From positions 1 through 11,174 of the forward strand of contig CANJOX010000076.1 of assembly GCA_947475795.1 (NCBI GenBank): DNA of 11,174 nt, in the 5' to 3' direction. The notes beneath the pieces were generated by a model. It saw only the letters and a list, made by a program, of their open reading frames with translations, was not told the DNA's origin and made no database searches. Numbering within the stretch: position 1 is the stretch's first letter; every line of letters starts with the position of its first letter. Both the position numbers and the translations under genes were made by a program. Origin of the DNA: Gemmatimonadota bacterium (GTDB lineage Bacteria > Gemmatimonadota > Gemmatimonadetes > Gemmatimonadales > Gemmatimonadaceae). Shown here one piece after another: positions 1 through 7,968 of this stretch.

Positions 1-144
1 CTGCGCCTGGACAGCGGAAGCCGCCACGGTGGTCGCAAGCAACGCCGTCACGCACGCGGCGGAGAACACGCGTAGGAACACGGTCCGCACGGCGACGGCC
101 GCCGCGCGGAGACGGGGGACCTGATGGATGGACACGCTGCTCAT
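1..144 (-). CDS. Secreted protein, N-terminal fragment (signal peptide only)
   Basis: The first 48 codons of a minus-strand gene run off the left edge of the window. The ATG at 144-142 overlaps the TGA of the lipoprotein gene upstream in an ATGA arrangement, so the two are probably translationally coupled. The fragment is almost entirely an export signal: an Arg-containing N-region (PRLRAAAVAVRTVFLR), a hydrophobic core (AACVTALLATTVAAS) and a likely signal peptidase I site at VQA|Q around residues 45-47. The mature protein lies outside the window, so its function cannot be judged. Being coupled to an envelope lipoprotein suggests a periplasmic or outer-membrane role, which is inference. It is too short to have been called as a long ORF, but the signal peptide and the overlap make it convincing. 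Confidence 0.72.
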   Translation of the reverse strand, partial: MSSVSIHQVPRLRAAAVAVRTVFLRVFSAACVTALLATTVAASAVQAQ

Positions 145-1622
145 TGAAACCACACCCCTGACTGTCCGGTAAGCCGTGCGCGCACCACGAAGGCGGTCGC
201 CGTCGCGGTGACGTCGGTAATCTGTACGGTGCGCACGCTGCTGCCCATCACGACCCCGGGAGCCATGGGGCCGTTCAGCAGCCGCATCAACTCCGTGCGC
301 ACGGAATCCAGCTGCGCGCCCAGCGCCACGCGCCCGCCGTTGGTGGCGCGCCGCAGCGCCCGCCCCACCAGCGGCGCCCCCAGCGTGGCCTTCACGCGCG
401 ACAGCCGCCCGCGGCTCTCCAGCGACCAGTCGAGATCATCGAGGCGTAATTCGCGCGCCTCGGCGTCCCAGCGCAGCCGTGAGGTCAGCGTGAGCCGGCC
501 GCGCAGCGATCCGGACACCGTGAGGTCGATGCGCACGCTGTCGCGCACACCGCGCACGTGCACGCTGTCCACCCGCACCGTCCCGGTGGCGGTGTCGGCG
601 GCCAGCAGCACCGCCGCCCGCCGTTCAAGCTCGGCAAAGGGCAGCTCGACGCTGACCGGCACGGAGTAGTCCGCCGGGGCCGTGCCCAGTGTGAGCGCGG
701 GTAATGGTTTGCGCAGCACCGCGGGCTTCGCACCGGCGATGACGCGCGGCCGCGCGTACAGCACCATCGTGGTGATGAGGCTCGGCCCGTTGCCCGCGAA
801 CGGGGTGACCTGCACCGCCTGCGGATCGAGCACCAGCCAGAGCGCGTTCGACGAGTCGAGCGCGGTGGGCTCGAGAAAGCTCGTCCAGAGCGAATCGGCC
901 AGCGGCCGGAAGTCACCCACCTGCGGAATCGTGCGCTCGGCGTCGGCCGCGAACGTGGCGAGCTGCCGGTCGATCACGCTCTGCAACGTGGGGGTGGCGT
1001 TCACGCCCAGTGCCGTCACCGTGCACGGATCCACGAGGGTGGCGGCCAGCTTGGTGTCCCGCGCGCCGATCTTCCAGTCGCGGCGCCAGTAGAGCGCGGT
1101 GCTCATCGCGGTGGTCGCGCGGCGCATGGCCTCGGGGGCATAGCCGCAGCTGGCCACGCCGGCCGCCCCGCCAATGGTGCCTAGGCGCGCGCGGTACGCC
1201 AGCGGCGCGTCGATGAACAGCTGCGGGCCGTCGGCGCGCAGCCGCAGCGGCTCACGGCGATAGCTGTACTGATGGCACACCAGCCCGATCGCGGCGCAGC
1301 GCGCGGCGCTGAGCGAGTCGCTCACGGGAAAGATCGAGTCCAGCGACGGCACGAGCGCGCGCAGCACGTACGTGACGCGCACCGGGATCACGGCGAGGTC
1401 GCCCACCGGCGCTGGGGCGGCGACACCCACCGGCACGGGCGCCGGCGTGGGCACCGGGGCCGAGGGCGGCGCGGGGGCACGCACGGGTCCGGGCGCCGAG
1501 ACCGGCGCCGAGACCGACACCGGCGTGGGGTTGGTGACCGGGGCCGTGTTATTCGCACAGGCGGCCAGAACGGCTAGGGCCAACGGGCCCCACACCGGCC
1601 GCCACCACGTTCGTCCGATCAT
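141..1622 (-). CDS. DUF4403-like lipoprotein
   Basis: This encodes 493 aa. The N-terminus has a lipoprotein signal: WWRP, then a hydrophobic stretch, then lipobox LAAC with Cys22 as the acylated residue. Position +2 is Ala, which by E. coli-type sorting favours the outer membrane. Residues 28-74 are a Pro/Ala/Val-rich linker. The rest is beta-rich, beginning near residue 78, with a central LWxxFLEP...LWLVLDPQAVxVxPF segment typical, from memory, of DUF4403 proteins, and no enzymatic motif. The length fits that family. I chose the ATG at 1622 because CAGGG lies about 8 bases upstream and the signal peptide starts there. The frame stays open to 2405, but that extension is antisense to the neighbouring gene and encodes low-complexity proline. 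The gene is followed by a coupled secreted-protein gene. Lipoprotein status is secure; the DUF4403 name is moderate. Confidence 0.8.
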   Translation of the reverse strand: MIGRTWWRPVWGPLALAVLAACANNTAPVTNPTPVSVSAPVSAPGPVRAPAPPSAPVPTPAPVPVGVAAPAPVGDLAVIPVRVTYVLRALVPSLDSIFPVSDSLSAARCAAIGLVCHQYSYRREPLRLRADGPQLFIDAPLAYRARLGTIGGAAGVASCGYAPEAMRRATTAMSTALYWRRDWKIGARDTKLAATLVDPCTVTALGVNATPTLQSVIDRQLATFAADAERTIPQVGDFRPLADSLWTSFLEPTALDSSNALWLVLDPQAVQVTPFAGNGPSLITTMVLYARPRVIAGAKPAVLRKPLPALTLGTAPADYSVPVSVELPFAELERRAAVLLAADTATGTVRVDSVHVRGVRDSVRIDLTVSGSLRGRLTLTSRLRWDAEARELRLDDLDWSLESRGRLSRVKATLGAPLVGRALRRATNGGRVALGAQLDSVRTELMRLLNGPMAPGVVMGSSVRTVQITDVTATATAFVVRARLTGQSGVWFQ

Positions 1623-1650
1623 TCGGTTCGCCCTGCCACCCGTCTCGCGC

Positions 1651-2382
1651 ATGTCTCCGCACCGTCCCCGTCTGGGAATCCCTGTCGGCCGCCGCCTGAT
1701 TGCGGTCGCCGCACTGTCCTGTACGCTAGCGACTCTCGCGCCCTCCGTGCTGTTGGCCCAGATGGGCGGCGGTGGCATGGGCGGTGGCATGGGCGGTGGC
1801 ATGGGTGGCGGCATGGGCGGCCGCGGCGGTGGAATGAGTGGCGGCATGGGCGGCGGCGGGATGGGGGGACGCGGCGGTGGCCCAGGGGGCGGACGGGGCG
1901 GCGGCACCATGAAATCGCCGGCCGACATGGCGCGCGACAACCTCAAGCAGGCCGACCCGATCGCGTTTCTGCTGGACCGTAAGAAGCCGCTCGACCTCAC
2001 CAAAGCGCAGACCGCATCACTCAAGACGCTGCGCAAGGAGATGCAGCGCATCCAGCAGCCGCTGTTCAAGACGCTCGAGCAGCTATCCGACGACATGCCA
2101 CCGCGCGGGCAGCGCGGCGGCGGGATGGGCGGTGGTGCGCCCAGTGGTACGCCAGGTGACAGGCCCGGTGACAGGCCCGGTGACAGGCCCGGTGGGGCGC
2201 CCGACACCGTGCGCGCCCTGATCGGCCGGCTCGCCGACGTGCAGGACAGCTTCCGCGACCGCGCGCGCGAACAGCTCTCCGAGACGCAGCGTACCCGGGC
2301 CGATTCGCTCATGCAGGTGCTGCTGGCTACGGAGCGCGCCCGGTCGGGACGGGGGCGCGAGCAGCGGCCGCCGCGGCGATAG
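1651..2382 (+). CDS. Exported Met/Gly-rich protein with LTxxQ-like (Spy/CpxP-type) motifs
   Basis: This encodes 243 aa. Residues 1-36 form a signal peptide (Arg-rich start, VAALSCTLATLAPSVLLA core, cleavage near LLA|Q). Residues 38-86 are a low-complexity segment built on MGGG units, carrying many Met residues and a few Arg. The remainder is mostly helical and charged, with LTKAQ at 116-120 and LSETQ at 209-213. These resemble the LTxxQ motif of periplasmic Spy/CpxP-type chaperones and metal sensors. A flexible Gly-rich stretch separates the two helices and includes a GDRP triplicate at 169-180. The ATG at 1651 is chosen because the signal peptide begins there; no good Shine-Dalgarno is visible, so a leaderless or short-leader mRNA is possible. 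It is transcribed divergently from the lipoprotein gene. A periplasmic envelope-stress or metal-related role is inference only. Confidence 0.8.
   Translation: MSPHRPRLGIPVGRRLIAVAALSCTLATLAPSVLLAQMGGGGMGGGMGGGMGGGMGGRGGGMSGGMGGGGMGGRGGGPGGGRGGGTMKSPADMARDNLKQADPIAFLLDRKKPLDLTKAQTASLKTLRKEMQRIQQPLFKTLEQLSDDMPPRGQRGGGMGGGAPSGTPGDRPGDRPGDRPGGAPDTVRALIGRLADVQDSFRDRAREQLSETQRTRADSLMQVLLATERARSGRGREQRPPRR
1762..1908 (+). repeat. Degenerate MGGG-encoding repeat tract
   Basis: In-frame repeats of ATG-GGC-GGT-GGC type, 12 bp each, begin at 1777 and 1789, with degenerate copies on either side. They are interrupted by GRGGG and SGG units. The coding strand is rich in short G runs. The tract lies wholly inside the exported-protein gene just after its signal peptide. 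Confidence 0.85.
2155..2190 (+). repeat. Three exact 12-bp tandem repeats (GGTGACAGGCCC)
   Basis: Three perfect consecutive copies of GGTGACAGGCCC are in frame and encode Gly-Asp-Arg-Pro three times in the linker between the two helical parts of the exported protein. Being a multiple of three bases, copy-number slippage would keep the frame open. Confidence 0.95.
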
Positions 2383-2387
2383 TCCAC

Positions 2388-2444
2388 GCCGGCCCCGCCG
2401 GCCATCCGTTACGACCGGACGGATTGTCCGGGGCCGCCGGCGGC
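2388..2444. terminator. Cluster of GC-rich hairpins after the exported-protein gene
   Basis: Six bases after the stop codon lies GCCGGC-CCC-GCCGGC (2388-2402). It is followed by CCGGAC-GGATT-GTCCGG (2415-2431) and the perfect palindrome GCCGCCGGCGGC (2433-2444). There is no run of T directly after any stem, so these are not textbook intrinsic terminators. They could end transcription of the upstream gene or protect its 3' end. The function is inference. Confidence 0.35.
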
Positions 2445-2465
2445 GATACCTTTACACAAAGAAGA

Positions 2466-2477
2466 AGCACATGTGCT
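2466..2477. promoter_or_regulatory. 12-bp perfect palindrome AGCACATGTGCT, possible operator
   Basis: AGCACATGTGCT reads the same on both strands. It sits in the only AT-richer stretch of the gap, about 145 bp upstream of the first gene of the KaiC-like operon, next to TTTACA at 2451-2456. A dimeric regulator site is plausible, but there is only one copy and no second line of evidence. Confidence 0.3.
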
Positions 2478-2620
2478 GGTGGTTCAAATGACGCCGATGC
2501 TGGCCTCCCGATCGATCCGCGCGTCAGGCGCGGTCGGTCGCTCCGCCGGCTGATTTTCTCAGTGCTATTGCCCCGGCGAACCGTCGCCGCCGCAACACGT
2601 GGACTCCTATTCGGAGCGGA

Positions 2621-3058
2621 ATGCGCGACGGTCCTGTGTCCACGCTGGTTGCGGCCCGCCATCTCTGGGAAGGCGTGGCCACCGATCGTGCCTCAAACGA
2701 GCGGGTCACCACGGCCGCCACGCGCGTGCTGGCCGACCTCGAGCACGGGATGCGCCGGTGGGTCGGCGTCGAAGGGTACGGTGCCCTCCTCCGCCGGTCC
2801 GTCGCGGAGACGCTGCCGCAACACCCCGCCCTGCACGCCGTCCCGGGCCTACCGCTGGCCGCCTCGGACGCGCCCTTCGCGCGTAGCTACACCGCCGACG
2901 AGGTGTCGGCGGCCATGGTGGCGCTGCTGGCCGACCTCATGGCACTGCTCGGGCGCGTGATCGGCGACGATCTGGCCGCCGGGCTGGTGGAGCACATCGG
3001 CCGGGCCGCCCTGCGCCCCACCGATACCGAACGTTTCCGGGAACCGACCGATGACTGA
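2621..3058 (+). CDS. Small protein of unknown family, first gene of KaiC-like/kinase operon
   Basis: This encodes 145 aa that I do not recognise with confidence. The start is supported by GGAG at 2613-2616, four bases before the ATG. The stop TGA (3056-3058) lies inside the KaiC-like gene, giving an 8-base overlap and probable translational coupling. The protein looks soluble and largely helical, with no signal peptide or membrane span. One helical section contains GYGALLRRSVAET followed by a Pro-rich turn; a second contains MVALLADLMALLGRVIGDDL. It lacks the thioredoxin-like features of KaiB, and I see no KaiA resemblance. The tight linkage to the ATPase and a histidine kinase suggests an accessory or adaptor partner, which is inference. 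The competing frame at 2424-2960 lacks a comparable start signal and ends inside this gene. Confidence 0.75.
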   Translation: MRDGPVSTLVAARHLWEGVATDRASNERVTTAATRVLADLEHGMRRWVGVEGYGALLRRSVAETLPQHPALHAVPGLPLAASDAPFARSYTADEVSAAMVALLADLMALLGRVIGDDLAAGLVEHIGRAALRPTDTERFREPTDD

Positions 3059-4532
3059 GACGCTGGCTCTCGATGTGCCGGCCTCGCCGGACGCGCCGTT
3101 TCCGCTGCTGCACACCGGCGTGCCGGGCTTGGACGAAGTGCTGGGCGGCGGGCTGCCGGCGCTGTCGTTCAACCTCATCGCGGGTGGCCCCGGCTCGGGC
3201 AAGACCACCATGGCGATGCAGTTCCTGTTCGCCAACGCCACCGTGGAACGCCCGGGGCTGTTCATCACCCTGCTCGGCGAAACGTCGCTCAAGATGATGC
3301 GCTATCAGCGGCGCTTCGACTTCTTCGACGCCGGACGCGTGGGGTCGACGGTGCACTTCCTCAATCTCAGCGAGGAAGCGTTGGCGGGTGATCTCGACAC
3401 CGTGCTCGCGCGCATCGTCAGTGAGGTGGGGCTGCTGCACCCCGGGGTCGTGGTGGTCGATTCGTTCCGATCGCTGGTGCGAACGGCCGAGAACGACGCG
3501 TCCGACAGCAACCTCGAACGGTTCGTGCAGCGGCTGGCCCTGCATCTGACCACCTGGGAGATCACATCGCTCCTCATCGGCGAGTACCGCGAGCAGGAGC
3601 TGCGTAACCCCGTGTTCACCGTGGCCGATGGCATCATCTGGCTCACGCAGGCCGTCGACCGCAACTCGGTGGTGCGCAAGCTGCAGGTGGTAAAATCGCG
3701 CGGCGTGGCACACATGCCGGGGCTGCACACGCTCAAGATCACGAGCACCGGCGTGCAGGTCTTTCCGCGCGTCCCCGAGCTGCCGGGGTTGCCCCGGCCC
3801 GTGAGCGCCCAGCGGCTCTCCAGCGGGATCCCCGCGCTCGACGCACTGATGGGAGGCGGTATTCCGGTGGGCGATTCCGTCGTGCTGGCAGGGCCCACGG
3901 GGTCGGGAAAGACCACCTTCGCCATGCAGTTCGTGGAAGCCGGGCTGCGGGCGGGAGAGTCGGCGGTCGTGGCGAGCTTCGAAGAGCGCCCCGATGTCTA
4001 CCTGTCCCGAGCCCGTGCCACCGACGTGGATCTCGCGGCAGCGGTGCGCGACGACCGGCTGCGCATCATCTACCTGCGCCCCCTCGACCTGTCGGTGGAC
4101 GAGACGCTCGAGGAGATCCGGATGGCGGTGGCGGAAACCGGTGCCACGCGCGTGGTGATCGATTCGATCTCGGGCTTCGAGATGGCGCTGGCCCCCACCT
4201 TCCGGGAGGACTTCCGCGAGTCGTTGTACCGGCTCATCGGGGCACTCACGCGACTGGGCGTCACCATGTATTCCACCGTGGAAGTGGTGGAGCAAGGCGG
4301 GCTCCAGCTCACGGGGTATCGCGTGTCGTTCCTCACCGACGTGATCATCAGTCAGCGCTACGTGGAAATCGAGGGGACGCTGCGCCGAGCGCTGGTGGTG
4401 GTCAAAATGCGCGGCAGCGATCACAGCCGCGCCTTCTGGACGTACGAGTCCACCGACACCGGCGTGGTGTTGCGCGAGAGTCTGACCGCATTCGACGGCG
4501 TTACCACGGGCGTCCCCACGCGCCGGCGGTAG
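3051..4532 (+). CDS. KaiC-like double RecA-domain ATPase
   Basis: This encodes 493 aa in two tandem RecA/KaiC ATPase domains. The first (about 15-240) has Walker A GGPGSGKTT at 45-53 (Lys51), Glu77 in the catalytic-glutamate region, and Walker B VVVVD ending at Asp137. The second (about 250-485) has GPTGSGKTT at 281-289 (Lys287), the Glu311-Glu312 pair, and Walker B RVVID ending at Asp371. The C-terminal motif YVEIEGTLRRA...KMRGS (438-456) is characteristic of KaiC CII. Length is close to cyanobacterial KaiC (about 519 aa), but the C-terminal tail where KaiA binds is short. Around the phosphosite, Thr421 and Ser426 match KaiC Thr426 and Ser431, while Thr432 is replaced by Phe427. Family assignment is secure; a circadian role is not implied. 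The likely role is an ATP-driven hexameric switch for the downstream kinase (inference). Confidence 0.95.
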   Translation: MTETLALDVPASPDAPFPLLHTGVPGLDEVLGGGLPALSFNLIAGGPGSGKTTMAMQFLFANATVERPGLFITLLGETSLKMMRYQRRFDFFDAGRVGSTVHFLNLSEEALAGDLDTVLARIVSEVGLLHPGVVVVDSFRSLVRTAENDASDSNLERFVQRLALHLTTWEITSLLIGEYREQELRNPVFTVADGIIWLTQAVDRNSVVRKLQVVKSRGVAHMPGLHTLKITSTGVQVFPRVPELPGLPRPVSAQRLSSGIPALDALMGGGIPVGDSVVLAGPTGSGKTTFAMQFVEAGLRAGESAVVASFEERPDVYLSRARATDVDLAAAVRDDRLRIIYLRPLDLSVDETLEEIRMAVAETGATRVVIDSISGFEMALAPTFREDFRESLYRLIGALTRLGVTMYSTVEVVEQGGLQLTGYRVSFLTDVIISQRYVEIEGTLRRALVVVKMRGSDHSRAFWTYESTDTGVVLRESLTAFDGVTTGVPTRRR

Positions 4533-4534
4533 CG

Positions 4535-6116
<1,582 letters not shown>

Positions 6117-6127
<11 letters not shown>

Positions 6128-6806
6128 GCGTGGACGGCACCCCGCCGAAGCGCCGGTCACGCGCGGCGTAGTCGGCAAACACCGCGTCAAGATCGGCGGT
6201 GGACAGATCGGGGAAATTCACGTCCAGAAACGCGAGTTCGGCGTACGCACTCTCCCAGAGCAGAAAGTCCGACAGCCGGCGCTCGCCGCCGGTGCGCAGC
6301 ACCAGGTCCACGGGGGGAATGAGACTGCCGCTAAGCGCGGGAGAACCCAACGCGGGAGAATCCTCCGCTCCCGCCTGGGCGAACGCCTCCTGCATCGCGG
6401 CGCGGCTCGAGTAATCGACCGCGACCCGCAGATGCATGCGCGTGCCGTGCGCCGTGCGTGCCTCGGCCGCCGCGATCGCGTCGGCGAAGGCGCGCGGCAG
6501 GCGGTCCCGACGGCCAATCATCGACAGCCGGATCCCGTGTGTGACCAATTTGGCCAGCTGGTGCTCGAGGTGCGAGGCGAACAGATCGAACAGAAACCCC
6601 ACCTCCTCGGCAGGGCGCTTCCAGTTGTCACTGGAGAAGGCGTAAAGCGTGAGCTGCGACACGCCGCGCTGCGCGCAGTGCGCGACCACCTCGCGCGCCG
6701 TGTGCGCCCCGCGCACATGCCCCATCCAGCGGGGACGGCCGAGACGGGTGGCCCAACGCCCGTTGCCGTCCATGATGACGGCCAGATGCGACGGCACGGG
6801 CGTCAC
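6117..6806 (-). CDS. uppS: Short UppS-like cis-prenyltransferase
   Basis: This encodes 229 aa; classical undecaprenyl diphosphate synthases have about 250. The family condenses isopentenyl diphosphate onto farnesyl diphosphate to build the lipid carrier for cell-wall sugars. It has AVIMDGNGRWA with catalytic Asp13, GHVRGA with His30, FSSDNWKRP (57-65), and RTGGERRLSDFLLWESAYAEL (starting at Arg171, with Glu175 and Arg177). The usual NYGGR motif is VDYSSR here (130-135). The GTG at 6806 is preferred because GGGGGG lies just upstream, the conserved region begins at once, and it overlaps the regulator's TGA as GTGA. A 41-residue upstream extension would be antisense-like overlap with the regulator and lacks homology. 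Third gene of its operon. It may be a paralogue making a different chain length (inference). Confidence 0.9.
6336..6360. repeat. Short direct repeat CGCGGGAGAA inside uppS
   Basis: CGCGGGAGAA occurs at 6336-6345 and 6351-6360, a 15-bp period, so the frame is kept. It encodes the repeated SPAL within a loop just before the conserved PPVDLVLRT region of UppS. It looks like a small in-frame duplication in a tolerant loop. Confidence 0.7.
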
Positions 6807-7243
6807 GCGCCCCCCACGCGCTTGATCAGCGCTTCCATGTGCGACAGGTACTGTTCCAGCGCACGGCGACCGGCCGGCGCCAGCCGGTATTCGGTGCGCG
6901 GGATGCGCCCTTCGAATCCCTTCGTGCACGTGATGTAGCCGGCCTCCTCGAGCTTGCGCGCGTGCACCGACACGTTGCCGTCCGACGTCTCGAGCAGCGC
7001 TTTGAGCTCGTTGAACGACAGCGTGTCGTGCACGGCCAGCGAACTCACGATCGCCAGGCGCACGCGCTCGTGAATGAGGCGGTCGAGCGCCATCGGCATG
7101 GAGGGGTCGCCGTCCACGGCCGTCAACGGCGCGCGCCCCGCGCGCGGCGGGCGAGACGGGGTTGTGTGCGGCGCGTTCTGATCCGCGTCGTGATCCGCGT
7201 CGTCGCGCATGGCGCGTGCGGTGCCATCGGGTCGTTTAGCCAC
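6803..7243 (-). CDS. Winged-helix transcriptional regulator (HTH_34 type)
   Basis: This encodes 146 aa. Residues 51-135 form a winged-helix DNA-binding domain: LDRLIHERVRLAIVSSL, LSFNELKALLETSDGNVSVHARKLEEAGYI (recognition helix around SDGNVSVHARKLEE), a wing with GRIPRTEYRLAPAGRRAL, then a C-terminal helix suited to dimerisation. This matches the HTH_34 group of MarR/ArsR-like regulators. The first 48 residues are a polar tail rich in Asp, His and Pro, without clear function. GTG at 7243 is chosen because GGAGG lies four bases upstream. It overlaps the membrane-protein gene by 8 bases, and its own TGA overlaps the uppS start. It most likely regulates its own operon through the dyads near 7944-7977. 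No effector-binding domain is visible. Confidence 0.92.
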   Translation of the reverse strand: MAKRPDGTARAMRDDADHDADQNAPHTTPSRPPRAGRAPLTAVDGDPSMPMALDRLIHERVRLAIVSSLAVHDTLSFNELKALLETSDGNVSVHARKLEEAGYITCTKGFEGRIPRTEYRLAPAGRRALEQYLSHMEALIKRVGGA

Positions 7244-7904
7244 CGTGCCTCCGGGCAATGCGCACGCCGAACACCACGTGCAGGACACCGAAGCCGAGCG
7301 CCATCATCAGGTCGCCGTCGGCTGCGGGAAGAAAGAGCGCGATCACACCGAGGGCCAGAAAGCCCATGCCCATGAGCGGCACCGCGCGGATGGAAAACGT
7401 GCCCGCCGTGGTCACCCCCATGCCGTACAGCAGCAACCAGACGCCGGGGAGCACGCGCGCGACGATGCGCGGATCGATGCCGGGGGTGTACGGGTCCACG
7501 AGCGCCAGCGTGAGCACCGCCCCCACCAGAATGCCGGGCCAGAAGCTGAGGAGAAACTTCCGCGCCGGGACGCTGAGCAGCAGCGCCCCGCTCGCGCCCA
7601 CGCGGCGGCGCATCTTGCGCAGCATGGCCCAGCCCCCCAGCGAGGCACCGAACACGGCCGCCGCCAGCCACACCAGCAGCCAACGCTCGGGTGTGGGTTG
7701 CCGGTCGGCCAGCGGCGCGGCCGCCAGCGCGGTCACACCGAGCCCCACGAGTCCCCACCCCGGCACGTCGGTGAAGGAGGCGGCCCCCTCCATCGTGCGG
7801 CGGATGAACGACAGATCCCGCAACGCCCGGTCGTGCAGCGCCGGCGGTTCGTCGGGGGCGGCGTCGGCGCGCGGCGGTCGGGGGAGGCGGTCGGTACGGG
7901 TCAT
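7236..7904 (-). CDS. Polytopic membrane protein of unknown function
   Basis: This encodes 222 aa with about six hydrophobic segments at roughly 46-64, 75-92, 118-136, 150-168, 173-193 and 199-214. The N-terminal 25 residues are Pro/Arg/Asp-rich and likely cytoplasmic. They are followed by a conserved-looking amphipathic stretch, RALRDLSFIRRTMEGAASFTDVPGWG, leading into the first membrane span. No catalytic motif or transporter signature is evident. I recall this FIRxTME...VPGWG pattern from unnamed proteins next to winged-helix regulators, but cannot give a function. The ATG at 7904 is chosen over one 81 bases upstream because the extension would run through the presumed promoter dyads. It is the first gene of the operon with the regulator (8-base overlap). 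It may be a sensor or partner whose signal is read by that regulator (inference). Confidence 0.85.
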   Translation of the reverse strand: MTRTDRLPRPPRADAAPDEPPALHDRALRDLSFIRRTMEGAASFTDVPGWGLVGLGVTALAAAPLADRQPTPERWLLVWLAAAVFGASLGGWAMLRKMRRRVGASGALLLSVPARKFLLSFWPGILVGAVLTLALVDPYTPGIDPRIVARVLPGVWLLLYGMGVTTAGTFSIRAVPLMGMGFLALGVIALFLPAADGDLMMALGFGVLHVVFGVRIARRHGG

Positions 7905-7939
7905 GCGTGGCGTGCTGAAGGGTCCCCTCGGGCAGCGCA

Positions 7940-7968
7940 GGTATACTTTATGCTGCAAAGTACTTCGA
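7940..7968 (-). promoter_or_regulatory. Candidate promoter of the membrane protein-regulator-uppS operon
   Basis: On the minus strand TATACC (7945-7940) could be a -10 box. Seventeen bases upstream, TCGAAG (7968-7963) is a weak -35 candidate matching three of six consensus positions. The start codon lies 35 bases beyond the -10. This is the only AT-rich patch in the 105-bp gap. It is a by-eye call. Confidence 0.4.
7944..7962. promoter_or_regulatory. Operator-like inverted repeat TACTTT-N7-AAAGTA
   Basis: Perfect 6-bp arms TACTTT (7944-7949) and AAAGTA (7957-7962) flank a 7-bp spacer. It lies between the candidate -35 and -10, an ideal place for repression. Winged-helix dimers usually bind dyads of this size, and the regulator is encoded in the operon that this site would control, so autoregulation is the simplest reading. 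Confidence 0.55.

Larger units (their letters stand above)
2383..2620. other. Intergenic region upstream of the KaiC-like operon
   Basis: These 238 bases contain no gene I can support. Open frames crossing them have no start signal or recognisable product. The left part carries GC hairpins. The middle (about 2450-2475) is locally AT-richer than the surroundings and holds a 12-bp palindrome. The right part leads into the GGAG ribosome site of the gene at 2621. The promoter of the three-gene operon should lie here, but I cannot assign a confident -35/-10 pair. Confidence 0.6.

Noticed and set aside
1372..1650. Plus-strand upstream extension of the exported-protein frame
   Set aside because: It is antisense to the lipoprotein's Pro-rich linker, of low complexity (Gly/Thr/Ala), and would bury the signal peptide internally.
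1762..2190. Repeats as a CRISPR array
   Set aside because: The units are 12 bp, in frame, and have no unique spacers; they are protein-coding low complexity.
1623..2405. Minus-strand N-terminal extension of the lipoprotein frame with long Pro-rich runs
   Set aside because: It is the antisense of the Met/Gly-rich repeat; GGC-rich repeats read as CCG/CCC in reverse. The lipoprotein signal and ribosome site begin at 1622.
2424..2960. 178-aa plus-strand frame overlapping the small protein
   Set aside because: Composition is Arg/Pro/Ser/Cys-biased like a shifted frame, with no ribosome site; the 2621 frame has GGAG and couples to the ATPase.
2621..3058. Small operon gene as KaiB or KaiA
   Set aside because: It lacks the thioredoxin-like alternating beta pattern of KaiB and is much shorter than KaiA; no signature supports either.
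2937..4424. 495-aa minus-strand open frame
   Set aside because: It lies entirely opposite the KaiC-like gene and encodes His/Arg/Gln-rich low-complexity protein, a usual artefact in GC-rich coding DNA.
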